From Triangularia verruculosa (Eukaryota; Ascomycota; Sordariomycetes; Sordariales; Podosporaceae), in the NCBI GenBank assembly GCA_033296885.1, contig MU863882.1:248001-312000 (forward strand): a stretch of DNA of 64,000 nt, in the 5' to 3' direction. Made by a program: the position numbers and the translations under genes. Position 1 is the stretch's first letter. Each line of letters starts with the position of its first letter. Below are positions 10,535-23,417 of this stretch, one piece after another. Below the pieces are notes generated by a model. That model ran no database searches. It saw only the letters and a program-made list of their open reading frames with translations, and was not told the origin of the DNA.

Positions 10535-13500
10535 GGGACACGTGACACTCTTTGTGATGCTGGAGCGATGTCGTCGCCGTCGTTGTCGTCCTCACAGGCG
10601 ACTAACGATGAAGACCGAATCCTCCCCTCCGCCACTCTCCCTGAACCAGACGTTGTGTCGCGAGTGGTGGCTCCCTCCTTTTTGTTAGATTCCTGGAGTC
10701 GCCCCCCACTGGCATGGTGTACCACGGTCCCGTGCACACCCCCTTACGGCGAGTGAAATGAGCTGCGAGCCGGTTAGGCGATGGCGATGTTGCGCGCCCG
10801 GTTGCTACGCTGAGCCCCCGGGCGAGAGTTTGAGGCCGGTGATGAACTTGAAATCCAGCGACGCACACTTGCTTGCGGGTTTACCATGCACTGAGTCTGA
10901 CTTGGAGAGGGATCGGATTGGTGGAGAGGGCGCCAAGGCAGGAAAGCTTAGCATAGGGGAAGCACCCAAGCCGAGGTGCAAGGGAACCTGTTCTGCGGGT
11001 GAGGAGTGTATGTTATTCTTGGGCAGCCGCTGTAAGTCGGGAGCTGACGTGAGAGTGTAAGTAAAGAGCGAGCGAGCGTGAATGAATAGGCAATAGCGAA
11101 AGAGAGAATACAAGGAAGGCACTGGCAGGCGGAGGGCAAAAGAAGTAAAGGGTGACGGGCGAGGATGACGGGAACCTAGCGGAAGATGTGCCCAATATGA
11201 CTGCTTGGCACAACCGCTGGAGGGGCTGAAAACCCACCCCCCGGCTCACTTGGGCTCCTCCATAACCTCCACGACCTCCACGACCTCCACAGTCTCACAG
11301 TCTGTTTTTACAGAAAGAAGCAAACGATATGCAGAGCAGTTGGCATGCGAGATGCAGCGCCGAGACCGCCTCTTTTTTACCCGACTGGATCACTCATTTG
11401 GCTCTTGTAGCTATCTGCAACCCTCTCTGTTCCCATTCTATGGTAGAATCTATTTGGCCGGATATCAGGACTCAGATGCCCTTTTCATCTCTTCAGTCTT
11501 TCATACGATGCCCTGTCGACCGATGGGCGCACCGGGGTTTCGTTGCCAATCACCACGCGAGACAGGGATGCCCGCAGCCATTCCGCAGAGCTAGGCTAGG
11601 CTGTTCCGGGTAGGTGGTTGAGGGGAAACGCCATGCACCGGGGGCGCCAGGTGCCGGGGATCGTCGAAGACTGGTCTGTGTACGCATTATTAGCCCTATA
11701 TATGGCCCCAATACGTCCTTTTTGCCCACCGCTCTCCCCGACTGTCTTCGCTGTTTGTGCCGCACACTAATAAGGCATCACGGTTCGTCATACCGTGATT
11801 CTCCCTTCTAGAAGGCAGGTGAAGCAATCCTCCCGGCCGTCTTGCCGCACGGCGGCAGCACGAGAGCGACCTCTTGGGCACCACTCCTGAACCGTGGTTC
11901 CTCTCCACGCGGGACGAAATGGTTTTGATGAGTGAGCGAGCTGAACTTGGCAGGTCGCAAGCTGAAGGCAACTTCCGGGACCGACAGGCCCTCGAAGCCA
12001 TCTCATCACCCTCTGCCGATCAATCAAATCACCATCTCGATAGAGCATGCCGGGGCTGGGCTTCCGCCTCTTGAGCATACCGACTCCCCTCTCGGCACCG
12101 GCAGTCTGCATCTCGTTACTACCAGTTGATTTACACTGTCGGTCTGTCACCAAGACACGGACAACCAAGTAGTTGCGGGGGCCGCCAGAGAGTGGAGTCT
12201 GCTCTGTGTGTGCGGTGTTCCTTTTAGGAAGGTAGGAATCAAAAAAAAAAAAACAACAACCATGATTCGGCTCGTCGGGGAATTGGACCGGTCCACGGTC
12301 TCCTCTCTCTCGACCTCGCTCCCTCGTCTCTTTTTCTTTTTTTGGGCAATCCATTAGCTGCTTTGCAAGTCCCGAAGCATTGGCGATAGTCTCGCTCCGC
12401 CGGTCTGGGTCCAACCTGGAGACTTTTGGACCAGAGAGGAAGGCGGTTCATATTTTCGCATGATTTACAAATCTGGACGTCTGAAAAAATTCATCTCATT
12501 TCGAATCAAAGGATATTCACGGCTTAACCGTCACTTATATACTGTACGAGGCTTGGAGACTCCTCTTGTGGATTGTATTACTACATATATTAGTTGACCC
12601 TATCCGTTAGGTTACAAGCGACAACGGAGGCACAGAAGGCACGGCATAAAACATGCTACAATACCAGCATCGACACTCACCGCGTTGGTGTAACACTCCG
12701 GCTCAGGGTCAGGCCAGGGGTGACTGTCTATTGCTACACGTAGCTAGTCAGCGGAGATGCTTGCTGTTTCGAGATCTCGACGGGAAACACGCACATCCCT
12801 TGTTCTGTTTCGAGTCACACCTTGACGGCCACTTCTCACCTACCCGATAGAGACCCCTAATCTTGACATATTTTTGTTGTACAGTACGAACCGTGGTTTG
12901 GACGCGCGGCTGTTCTAGGACAGCATGTCACAGAACGGAGATACCGGCAGCGAAACACAGATCCAACCAACCCCAGCCTGCTCGAGGCGATCAACTCCAG
13001 ATCAGGAGAGTGCCTTCAAGGTTAGCCATCAAGGTTCATCATCTTGAGCTTCCAGCATCTAGAATCAACCACTCTATGCCGATAGGGTTAACATTGTTCG
13101 ACAGACAAAAACAAACGGAGCAAAGATAACACCGCCCAGCCAGATATCTTACACCTACCTCCCACTCCCATCCAAGTTTCGTTTACAAAACTAAACCCTT
13201 TCCCGACAAGCTCTTCCGCACAAAACAGGCTCGACTATCTGTGCGCAAACGTTGACCAACCCTCCTCTTCCCTCCCACATCCCGCGTCCTTTCACTAGCC
13301 CAGCCCCTCCCCCACAGCCTCGGAAACATCACGAACCAGACTAGTGAAGCTGGCTTAGTGCTACTTACGCCATCGCCGTCTTGCTCACGCCCCCAAAGTG
13401 CCGGACTTCATGTGGGATGGCTAAGGATTGGTTTTGGTCGGGTGCGTTATCGGACCCTGGCCCACACGCGACCACCATCACCGTCATGTGCTGCGGGATA

Positions 13501-16272
13501 TAGAACTTTTGGGAACTAAGATGGGAACCGAGAGGTATTCACGTAGCTCGTTAGTGACCTGCTTACATATATACTTTCTGACAGAAATGTACTAGCTCAT
13601 GAAGGAGCCGAGGCTGCCGAGGGAAAGGTTCGTGGTTACCTAGCAGTGTGAGGGTGTAGATCTGGGGCTCCTGTGTCTACACTTCGAGATCTCCTCAAAC
13701 AGCCAGATGGACGAAAGCCATAACATGGCTTCTCCGCTAATAAACATGAACACAATAACATATAGACATGCAATGAGTGAAGCAAATGAGACAAGAAAGG
13801 CTTCCTGTCCGCAGGGGGAAAAGCTCATTTACTGGCAACATATTGTGTAGGGATCTACAAACTCGCAGCCGGGTCGACACCAACTAGATACCCCTTTACC
13901 AGACACAATCAACATTTGGTTCCGGTACGACGACCTATCTGTGTCATACATGCCTATCTGGGAATCTGACGTGCTTCATATCATCCCAGGAACTAGATAC
14001 CTATGTCCAGGTGCTACATCTAGCGCAAACTAAATATCATCCTATCCAGCGCCATCTATATCGAGAAACAAAAGCAGATACTGCACAAAAGTACCAACAC
14101 TATAAACTGCCAGCCATTCTAACCTCAGCTAGTCGATAGAGTTTTACGAACTAGTCAACGGGGCTTCAAAGATAGACAACACGGCCTCCTAGATAGTTTG
14201 ACAGATCTCGGTATCTACCACCTTGTCAAACCCAACTCTGTTCAGACACCTCTGATCAAGCATTCGACTCTCCATCTTCTTATCTAGTACCTACCCCAAC
14301 AGCTCTCAACATCCCTGGCACGAAAGGAGGCGTTTTAACTGGTCCACCGCTCCTTTTTTCCCAAAACTATAACCCACCTGAAGATAACCACCACCACCAC
14401 CACCACGACCTTCTTTCAGACGCAAGGATCCTCCTCATCTACCATTTTTGAAGAGTATCCTCCTCCAAACCACCAAACCTCAAAAACCCAACCCCATTCC
14501 CCCCAACTCCTCGTTCTCCCCTAGAAAAAATTGACCCTTCAGAACGAAAAGCCGACCCGTCGTCTAAAATGACTCTACTGACTACCCAGGTAGGATAACA
14601 GCACATCAGCACACCCAAAAGCTTCAAAAAACCAAAGAATGCCCCAAACAACGCTTAAAAATCCGGCTCTATCCAAGTCAAGTGCCTTCATCAGATTGCC
14701 AATCTTCGGCCACTTTTCCCAGGCTTGTGATATACAATATGCCTTTTCTAGGACCGGAGTACATCCATACCTACCTACCTCTCCGAACCCATCATCAAGT
14801 TTACAATGACTGCCGCAATGCCCTGCACTTAGGTACCTAGCCAGGGAAAGGTACCCCAAAGAATACACTCATTCCGTATCCCCTTGCAACATAAAAAGTA
14901 GTACCTTACACTTCCGACTGCTCCAGAAATGCCCCCATGATTATCACCTCGTCACATTGACCGTTTCCAAGCCCAACGCCAGACCTTGGACTTGGGCCTG
15001 AGCTGGATGCCATCAATCACCCAAACATATTCCTTCCATACCGGGACGGCCTGCACAATCGTCGACCTTCTCATGACACATCACAAGAAGCACTCGAGTC
15101 CCCCTCCTATCAACGGGACCGATTTCATACCCTAGTCCACCCCAACTCAAGACCTCAGCAAACGAACCATGACCGGAATCTCATATAAAAATGTGAACCG
15201 CACCAACCACCATACCGCTCACGTCCCCATCAAGGACCCTCCTCAATCCCCCCCTCCCCCCTCCCCAGATGACCTCGCCTACCACCTCCCATGCACAACC
15301 ATACATATCACCAAATAGGCAGGAGCTCAAACCCCATCATCTGTTTTTTTTGCAAAAAAAAATATACATCTTTCTTTTTTACCATTACACGTAATCATCA
15401 TAATCTAAGGGAGGTAGCTGAACTTCCCCCATACAATAATCCGCAGGTTGCTTAACAACAATTACTCAACGATTCTTGTCTTTGATGTTTCTCGAACAAC
15501 TGACGATTTTGCAGTCCCCCCTCCCTCTCGTCTTCCCCCTTTCTCAACGTAATTACTGAAACAGGCGACCAAGCCACATTGATTAGGAAGAAAAGGTGAT
15601 GGTGAAAGTGCGAGGTTGTGGTTGTGTGTGCGTTTGTCGGCGCAGTGACCTGGTCTGTCCGTTCATATTTCTGAATCGAGCCTCCCACCCGGTCCCCCTA
15701 CCTCCCATTTGCCCTACCCTGCCATACCATACCTAGGTCAACACTCATGCCATAGCTTTTGCCCTTTTTCCACACCAGTCCGCCTCCATCCAGCCAGTCC
15801 ACCCCGCCAGTGAGGTGTACGATGCTACCGTTTTCCGCCCACCAAACGCTGTAACGATGCCGTAAAACCATGACAACTTTTATAGTGTATAAGATATGTG
15901 TGCAAGTGTGTTCGGGGGGGGGGGGGGAGAGTGCCTATGCAAGTATAATGCATGGCCCGTAATCCAGCAACGAGAACAATAACAACACAATAAACACAAC
16001 TCCACAACACGACACCGCCGGATTTCCATCAATAAGAAAAAAAAACCATGATTCTTAGCCATTTTGCCCTTTCCTAACTGATCAAACCCCGTGACTCCAT
16101 GACGCACCAAGTAGAATGCCCACCTCCCTCCTCAACTCCGCCGTATGGTGTGTGTGAAGATGAACGCTAGGCTTATCATCACTAGCAGCTCACCTTGGAT
16201 CTTTGGAAATATCCGACCGATCTCTTTGTCATCGATCAACTCGTGTTTTCGACACTATGCGGCAATCGCCGT
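10535..16272. other. 5.7-kb gene-poor region
   Basis: No frame here gives a protein I can support; the longest frames start at TTG/CTG and contain homopolymer-encoded runs (for example poly-Phe from the A run at 12240). The first 0.5-1 kb should hold the promoter of the PH-domain gene. Around 11265-11300 there is a short CCTCCACGA-type repeat, at 14388-14406 a CCA repeat, and at 15914-15927 a run of about 14 G. CTAG and TACCTA words look frequent at 13.5-14.9 kb. The last few hundred bases should be the 3' UTR of the G3BP-like gene. A long UTR or a noncoding transcript is possible but not shown. Confidence 0.5.
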
Positions 16273-18047
16273 CTAGGCAGTAGCCTGAGGAGCACCACGA
16301 CCACGGGGCGCACCACCACGACCGCCGCGACCCTGTCCGGTGAAGCCACCACGGCCACCGCCCTGGCTGCCCGTGCGCTGAGACTCATATCCGCCACGGC
16401 TGCTGCGACCGCCGGTAGCAGGACCACGAGCGATGTTGTAGCCGCTGCCTCCGTAGGCATTCGACTTGGGGCGGCGGGGCTCGACGACAATGTTCTCGCC
16501 GTTCACAGTGTGAGGGTTGGCAGCGGCAGCAGCATTGTAGCCGGCAGGAGTTTTGAACTCAACGAAGGCGCAGTTCTGCGAAGAGGTTAGCATTATCCCG
16601 ATAACCTTTTTTATCAGGAGACGTCAACCTACCTTGGTACGGTTGATGTCAAAGTACACCACCTCACCAAAGGCCTCCAGGGTGGACTTGAGGTCGGCCT
16701 CCTTCACCTTATCAGTGACAAACTTGATGTAGGCAAGGGTTCCCTCCTTCTCGGGTTGGGAAGCGGCAGCGGCAGGCTGAGCGCGGCTCTGGCGCTTGGT
16801 CTCAGCGGTTTGCCACTCACTACCCTGATCCTTGGAGGCGGCAGGGGCAGCCTCAGTTGGCTGAGGAGCCGTGGCGGCTGCTTGAGCAGGGGCAGGGGCA
16901 CGCGCCTGAGCAGCAGCAGGGGGCGTAGCAACCTTGGGAACAACAGGCTTGGGAACCACGGGGGCAGCAGAAGCAGCCAGGCGGCTAGCCCAGGTCATGG
17001 GCTTGGGGGGCTCCTTGGGCTTAGGAGGCTCCGCAGGGGTAGGAGCGGCAGCTGGAGCGGTGGCAGCAGGGACAGCCGGGGTTGGCGCGGGTTCCTTGGG
17101 TTCCTCGGGCTTCGGAGCCTCCTCCAGGGCGACTTCCTCAATCACCTTCTCGGGTTCGGGCTGGGTCTCCTCAACCTTCTCCTCGACAACCGGCTCTTGG
17201 GCCTCAACAGCAGGCTCAGCGGCAGGTGCCTCGGTGGCAGCAGGAGCGGGAGTCTCCTCAGTGGCCTCCTCAAGCTTCTGGGTGACAGCGGTAGTGTCCA
17301 GCTCAGCTGGCTCCTTCTCCTCAGCCACTGGCTCCTCGGCGGGAACCTCAGCTTCCGCAGCGGGCTCGGCCTCGACCGCGGGGGCGACCTCGGTGGTGGT
17401 AGCGGGAGCCTCTACAGGGGCCTCGGCGGCAGCCTCGGCGGTCTCCTCAGCAGGCTCATCGACGATATATCTCAGAATGTCGTTCAGGACGAAGTATCCG
17501 GAAGGCTGCTTGGCAAGAACGAAAGACTGGACGAACTTGCGGGGCTCAGCGCCCTTGCTGGAGATCTCACCAATGACCTGGATGAGAATGTGGTCGGCAG
17601 ACCCTTGGGAGTCGACATTGGAGATGCGGACCTTGGAATCCTCAAAGTCGAGCTGCTTGATGCGCTCTTGGATGTTCTTGGCAAACGATTAGCTTTGGGA
17701 GTTCTGACAGAGATGCAGGAATGCAATTGGGGGGTCTTACAGGTCTGTTGACGCACACAGTAGTGACCTCGGCCTCGGCACCAGCGACGAACTGAGACTT
17801 CTTGCCGTAGAAAAGCTGTTGTTCGTTAGCTACCAAGCCATTGCACCCTCAAAGATGCCCGCAGACTTACGTGAAGCTTATCAGGATTCTTGCTCAGGGT
17901 TGTGTAGTATTGCTCAACGAAGTACCAGCCAATCTCATCCTTGGGAAGGTCGCTTTGCGAGTTCTCGATCTGGGGAGCGGACTCTGTGCTGGTTGGGCCG
18001 GTAGCAGCGTACTGCTCGTGGTGATTAGCATTACCGTTTGTCGACAT
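16273..18047 (-). CDS. G3BP-like protein: NTF2 domain, RRM and RGG tail
   Basis: Four exons (18047-17871, 17815-17741, 17676-16633, 16575-16273) join in phase 0 at every junction and give 532 aa. Donors are GTAAGT, GTAAGA and GTAGGT. The NTF2-like fold spans about residues 34-165 (GWYFVEQYYTTLSKNP; LFYGKKSQFV; VQSFVLAKQPSGYFVLNDILRYI). A low-complexity Ala/Glu/Pro linker follows to about 390. An RRM occupies about 395-468, with RNP2-like LAYIKFV and RNP1-like KNCAFVEF split by the last intron. The tail is Arg/Gly-rich (SSRGGYESQR; GGRGGFTGQGRGGRGG). Domain order matches G3BP/Rasputin and yeast Bre5/fission yeast Nxt3, which act in stress granules and as cofactors of the Ubp3 deubiquitinase. 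The assignment is by architecture. Confidence 0.92.
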
Positions 18048-20470
18048 GTTTGCTGGTTTTTTTTTTGTCTGGCGGTTAAGAAAACAGAAGCAGTGACGAC
18101 GTGGGGGCAGAGTCGGACGAGGTGACTAGGCTTTGTGTGGCGCCCGAGAGGTGAGGGTATCTCTGAAATGGTGAGGTCAGCGAAGAGTGGAGAAAAAAAG
18201 ACGCATCGAGGGGCAGAGAGGGGCATCTGGGATCGAAGAGAGCAAGATCGGAGAATGGAGCAAACGCACTCTTCAAAAGCCGGCTCCGAGATTAGAAGCT
18301 GGGTGGGCAACGGAGCTGGACGTCAGTTGCGTTTGCAGACGTGCACCAAGGCGCGGATCGGGATCGGAGAGGGGAAGAAGGTCTGCAACGAGAGAGAGAG
18401 AGTGAGGCTCGTCTGGAGGGAGGGAGGAGGATGGAAGACGGATTGGTCGATGATTGTGTCGACGGGACGGTCGATGAGAGGTGAGAGATGGTTTGATTTC
18501 TCGAGGTGGAGCTTCTGCAGCGTGGGAAAGGGAGACCCGGTGTTGTTGAGAGCGGCTGCGGCAGTCGCGAAACTTTGGGAATCAGGTCGATGGATTCTTG
18601 AACACACGCAGAAAATTGATTTGCGTTAAGGTCGGGCCGCCTGCCCCCACACTGTGTGCCGCGGAACTTGCCTTGGCCTTCAACCACACAGACTATGACC
18701 GGCTTCGGCTGGACAACTTGCCACCAATTGTAGGGTAGTTATCTTCAGCTACTGCGTCATTGCTATTGAAGATTAGATTCAAATTCCATCTATATGATAT
18801 TAAAGCATCATCTGAAGAATTCATGAAGAACAGCCCAACGCTCCAAGCATACTGACCCATGTTCCACTCACTTCCTGTTTGTATTTGTTGTCCTCTGGAG
18901 CAACAGTAGATGAATATAGAGTTGGGGACTCCGGACAGTCCTCCTGATAAGTCTTTTCAGGTCTCGTATAGGATCCGGAACACTGGATATCATAGCAGTC
19001 AGCAGCTCTTACGCCACTGACATATGTAGACATGTGTGGGGTTAGGGCGAACCGATCTTGATGGCCCTAAGACGGTGCATAGCCGCCGGTAATTCATGCT
19101 CTTGACAATCTGCATGGGGAAGCACAGAGATATCTGCACGAACCAGCTGCAGCTAGAGATCTATGGCTCAATGCTGATAAAGTCGGGCAAGACGGGTCTG
19201 GAAGACGGGGCTAACAGCTCGGGCCGGAGCTCTAGCTCATGTACCCCGCCCGATGCTTGGCAGATGGCCGGCCCGGAATCCGGGGTTGTTTTTTCGGGGA
19301 GGGGCTGCTATGCGGGCACTCATCTGTGCCGAGCGGGCCATGACGCCCAGAAATGAGTGTTTTCCAAGCCAGTAAGTAGTGTAGAGGGTTGACGTTGGAA
19401 ACCCTTCGACCCTTGCTCAGCTTCAGCCAGACATCACCGTTGCATCCGAACCGATCGGTCCCAGGTTCGGACTGGTAGACAAGCACAATTCCCGCCCTGT
19501 TTCAACGCCTCTCCAGCGACGGCGAGCTGAAAGATACCCGAGTGTTCAATATTCCTGCGGGCACACACCAGGGCTGCGTCACAGGTGTCACCCCGCATCT
19601 TGGAGCATTTAGTGCCGCCGGATGGCAGCTGCCGGGCCAGTGCGCCGCAGCGCATTGACAATCGGCGCATCGGCCGGCTTGAATGGCACCCCGGCAGAGC
19701 AGCGGGTGTTCCGGATACCTGCCCCAGAGTCGCAGTCGTGGCCAGCGACAAGTCACAACTACTCGGATAGGGAATGGCGGGGAACCTGGCAGAAGCACGC
19801 GAGATCCCGACGGCGCTATAGTTTGTCGGCGTTGAGCCATGATGCCACCGAAATGCTGGCTCCTAGCATGTTCTTCGCTGGCTCGCAGCTAAGGTAGGTA
19901 GAGCTGTGGGTAATTGACCGTTATTTCCGGGGTCCATCTGGCCAGCTTTGCTTCCATTTTCAGCCCCCTATCACATCACCTCACAAGCGGGCGCCGATCG
20001 TGGATCATCTCTTGTTGCCTTTTTCTCCATGCCAAGCTGACCTTGTGTTCCGGTCTGTCCTCCCACAGAGTACAAGAGACTGAGGCTCCCGTTCTCCAGC
20101 GGCCCTCTCAGCTCACTTCTAGCCTGGCTCTGCTCTCTCGACCATTACTAATCACCTAATCAATATCAACCATACTATCTCACCGTTCACTCGCCTTGCC
20201 ACCAGCAGTGATGCTGTATCACGCTGCTGCATAGCATGCGCACCCCGTTCCGAAGCGAATGTGACCTGCCCGATGGGAGCTCCCGAAGAGTGACCGCCAT
20301 TTGTCCGCTGTCTCCAATTGCTCGACGAAGTGGTTTCCCTGCTCGGTTAACTACCGGCGAGTCCCCGCCGTTATCTGGAGTAACGCAGCAACTGAGCGCG
20401 AGGGCGGGGATGTGGGCGGCGAGCTGAATACCCCTTCTGGCCTTTTGTTTACGAGAACACCGAATCAACG
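18048..20470. promoter_or_regulatory. Divergent promoter region, 2.4 kb
   Basis: Lies between the divergent starts of the G3BP-like gene (18047 minus) and the Zn2Cys6 gene (20471 plus). A T-run (18058-18067) sits just upstream of the minus-strand ATG. Purine-rich GAGAGAG sequence occurs near 18390-18420, a possible 5' leader. No supported gene in between. Confidence 0.45.
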
Positions 20471-22554
20471 ATGGTTTACTGCGGAAAGGCATCACAGGGC
20501 TGCCAGAACTGTCGAACGAGGCGCATCAAGGTAAGCCTTTACCTATTTAAGCCTATTCCCTGACATCAGACTACATATGCCAGGCACTGCCAGGTAGCCC
20601 AGCCCAGTCCTGCCGGCCATGTGGCCAGAGCTTCGCTTGCCCCAAGGTTCGGGTCGTGTTCCCGCTAAAGATACCCGCACACGGGCTCCCTGGTGGTGGT
20701 CTGTCATATGTCCGATCTGCTGGAAGGACTTTGATCTAATCAGTGTCCCGGTGGGACGGTTCGAACGGTATGCTGACCGACACGTGGTGGCTCGCAGTGC
20801 GACAAGGTCCGCCCTCAGTGTGCACAATGCATCCGGGTGGGCAAGCCGTGTCCCGGGTACCGAGACCAGCTCTCGTTGATGTTCCGGGATGAGAGCAGCA
20901 AGGTCATAAAGAGAGCACATCAACAGTGGGGCGTGCCAGAGACATCTGAGCAGGGAGAAGGATCAAGGTCTTCACCGACATCATCTACCTCTTCTTCCTC
21001 TTCGTCTACCTCACCGACTTCAACATCGACAGCATCCCCACTTACATGGCGACGTCGAAACCTGGTGTCTGAATCACCAAGATCAACATCATCTGTAATC
21101 ACTTTCAAGAGAGAAACCCCTGAAGTTGGGTATAGAGTTCCAAAGGAGATCTCCATCAATGCTGCCGACAGGGCCATTCAGTTCTACATTGAACACTATG
21201 TGATAGGACTGCCAGATGAGCCCAAGGTCGGACAGGAGCTTCAAGGGAGGCGATGGGTGCACTCTCCAGCAACACGAGAAATCATGGCAGCCGTTGGGCT
21301 GGCCAGCTTATCCAACATCAACGGTGACAAGCAACTGAGTACATTATCAAAACAACACTATGGGCGTGCGTTGCAGAGTATTTCGTCCTCCATCATGGCT
21401 AAGCATGTTCCAGAGATCGACCTAGACGTTATTCTCCGTACTGTAATCATGATGGCGATGTATGAGGTGAGTATCATAACTCAGCTTGGTTGTTTGAGTT
21501 CTGCTAACATCAAACCAAGGTTGTCCGTGGAAGAGATAATCAGCCAGCCCCTGGAGCACGCACTCATATCATGGGCGGCGCTGCCATTCTAACAAGCTTT
21601 TTACCTTTCCACCCATCTCAATCTGAAGGCCTGCGCGGGCTTCTTCAGATGTGCTTTTCGATGATAGCGTCCACCCAGGGCGCATTCCAGTATACCTCAC
21701 CGGAACCAAACATCATGATCCCATCCCGGCCAGAACCACAAACCGGCGAGGGAGGCTTACCGGGACCATTCCAACATTGGCTTTCCATGGGCGCCAGCAT
21801 GGTGACACCCACAGACAGACCATCAGCCGAGCTTATCCTTCCCGTTAAAGAATTCGTCAAACTATCCGTCTATGTAAGAAGCCAGCACTTCATCGACGGA
21901 CAACAGGCGACCACCGATATGATCCACGCAGCGCTCGCCCTCGACGCGCAGTTTGGCGCTTGGGAAGATCGCCAAGACGGAGCCTGGACCGTCACGGAAG
22001 AGCAAGTCGGCAACAACTTCTTTCCCCCAGAAGCGGTCTTTGAGGGCCGCTACCACATCTACACCGACATGTACTTTGCCCGTATCTGGAACCACTACAG
22101 GTGGGCTCGTATCATGTGCAGTCAACTCCTTCTCGAAAGCGTCCAGCGTTTCCCGACCAGCAGCTCCTCTCTTGTATCCGATCAAAAACTGCAGCAAATA
22201 CAAGACTGCATCGTCCGCCTCGTGCGTGACACCCTGATCTCGGTCCCGACACACTACCGGCATCCAAACCTCCGACCTGTCCACCTTGAATACTTGGACA
22301 AGACGCAAGGCGGCGCAGTGATCGGCATTGCAGGGATACCAACACTACTATTCGAGATCAAGGTCGCGGGTGTGGCGCCAGGGATACTAAGACACTACCG
22401 GACGTGGGCGATGGGGGTCTTGGAAACGATATGGGCGAAGATGGGGATGTATCAGGCGAGGGTGCTGTCGAATATGTTGGCCAAGTCTGTTGAGCCCGAG
22501 GGATCACCAGATAGGGGTTCGCCTATCTGGATCAAGGAGGAGGGATACCCGTAA
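20471..22554 (+). CDS. Zn(II)2Cys6 transcription factor
   Basis: Three exons, 20471-20530, 20798-21466 and 21520-22554, give 587 aa; all junctions are phase 0. The 267-base first intron is long for this window but is needed: it joins GCQNCRTRRIK to CDKVRPQCAQC, completing a CX2CX6CX6CX2CX6C binuclear zinc cluster at residues about 9-36. A Ser/Thr-rich linker follows. The remainder is helical (AADRAIQFYIEHYVIGLP; HYGRALQSISSSI; VILRTVIMMAMYE), like the regulatory region common in fungal Zn2Cys6 factors of the Fungal_trans_2/DUF3468 type. It should be a nuclear DNA-binding regulator; its targets cannot be told from the sequence, and no metabolic cluster surrounds it. Confidence 0.9.
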
Positions 22555-23417
22555 TGAAATGGGTGGCATTTATGCTCTGTTTTGAGGTTCACAAGTGTGT
22601 ACGTTGAAGAGAATACTGGTGTTGGAAATCGAATGCTTATCTATCAGGATATCCAAGGATGGAATAAAAGAAAATATCCTCGTCACTCTCTCAACCTTAC
22701 TGAACCCCGGCTGTGATCATTGCTTACTAGCATTACCACCAAAACAACAGTTCCATCGTCATCCCCATCTCCAAGCCTCCCGTCAACCTCCAGAGCTCTG
22801 ACCGCCTAAGGCCACCGGGCTCCAACAGCAACAGCAGTAGGAAGGAGCGAACCACGGTATATATATTAGGTCCCGGACACCTTCTTCCAACAGCAGCTCC
22901 AATATCCTTACCAGGGCACCACAACTTGTGGTCAGGTCAAATGGTAAGGATGTCGGAGCTGCTGCAATCCCCCGGGGGGCTTGCAACCGATAGCCCCCAC
23001 GTTCGAACCGGAGACAAACCCACGGGTTTTCGTAACCGGCCACCCTTCCCAGCAGGTTGGCCGGTGAGCTTTTTGTCTTTCTTTCAATTTTCTTTTCTAT
23101 TTTTTTTGCAAATATAGCAAGACCGTTATTTCTTCTACAGAAGCCACCACCACTGCTACCATTTGCTTACATTACTATGATGTGGTCGAGTGGAAGGGAA
23201 CATCACGGCATCGATACCGATATCAACAACCGAAATCATCTCAATGTCTTAAAACGCTGTTATGCTATGAACTCGCTCGCCTCAAATCTACCTCTATCCC
23301 TATTTTTATCTTTCCCAAACACCACGCAATAAATACACACACACACGCCGCAACCTAAACTCCCAATCCCATTTTTTTCTTCTTTTCTTTCTCTCTTTTG
23401 TTTATGTTGTTGTCCAC
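22555..23417. other. Convergent intergenic region
   Basis: 863 bases between the Zn2Cys6 gene and the 3' end of the tafazzin gene. T-rich tracts at 23080-23110 and 23370-23400 and a short CA repeat near 23336 are the only notable features. No gene seen. Confidence 0.5.

Noticed and set aside
11788..12414. 208-codon minus-strand frame
   Set aside because: Starts at TTG and includes poly-Phe from a homopolymer A run; no conserved motif.
16756..17751. Gly/Ser/Leu-rich 331-codon plus-strand frame
   Set aside because: Complement of the Ala/Glu/Pro-rich linker of the G3BP-like protein; no domain, low complexity.
22990..23020. GTTCGAACC resembling a tRNA T-loop
   Set aside because: The line is a plain palindrome and no cloverleaf can be built around it.
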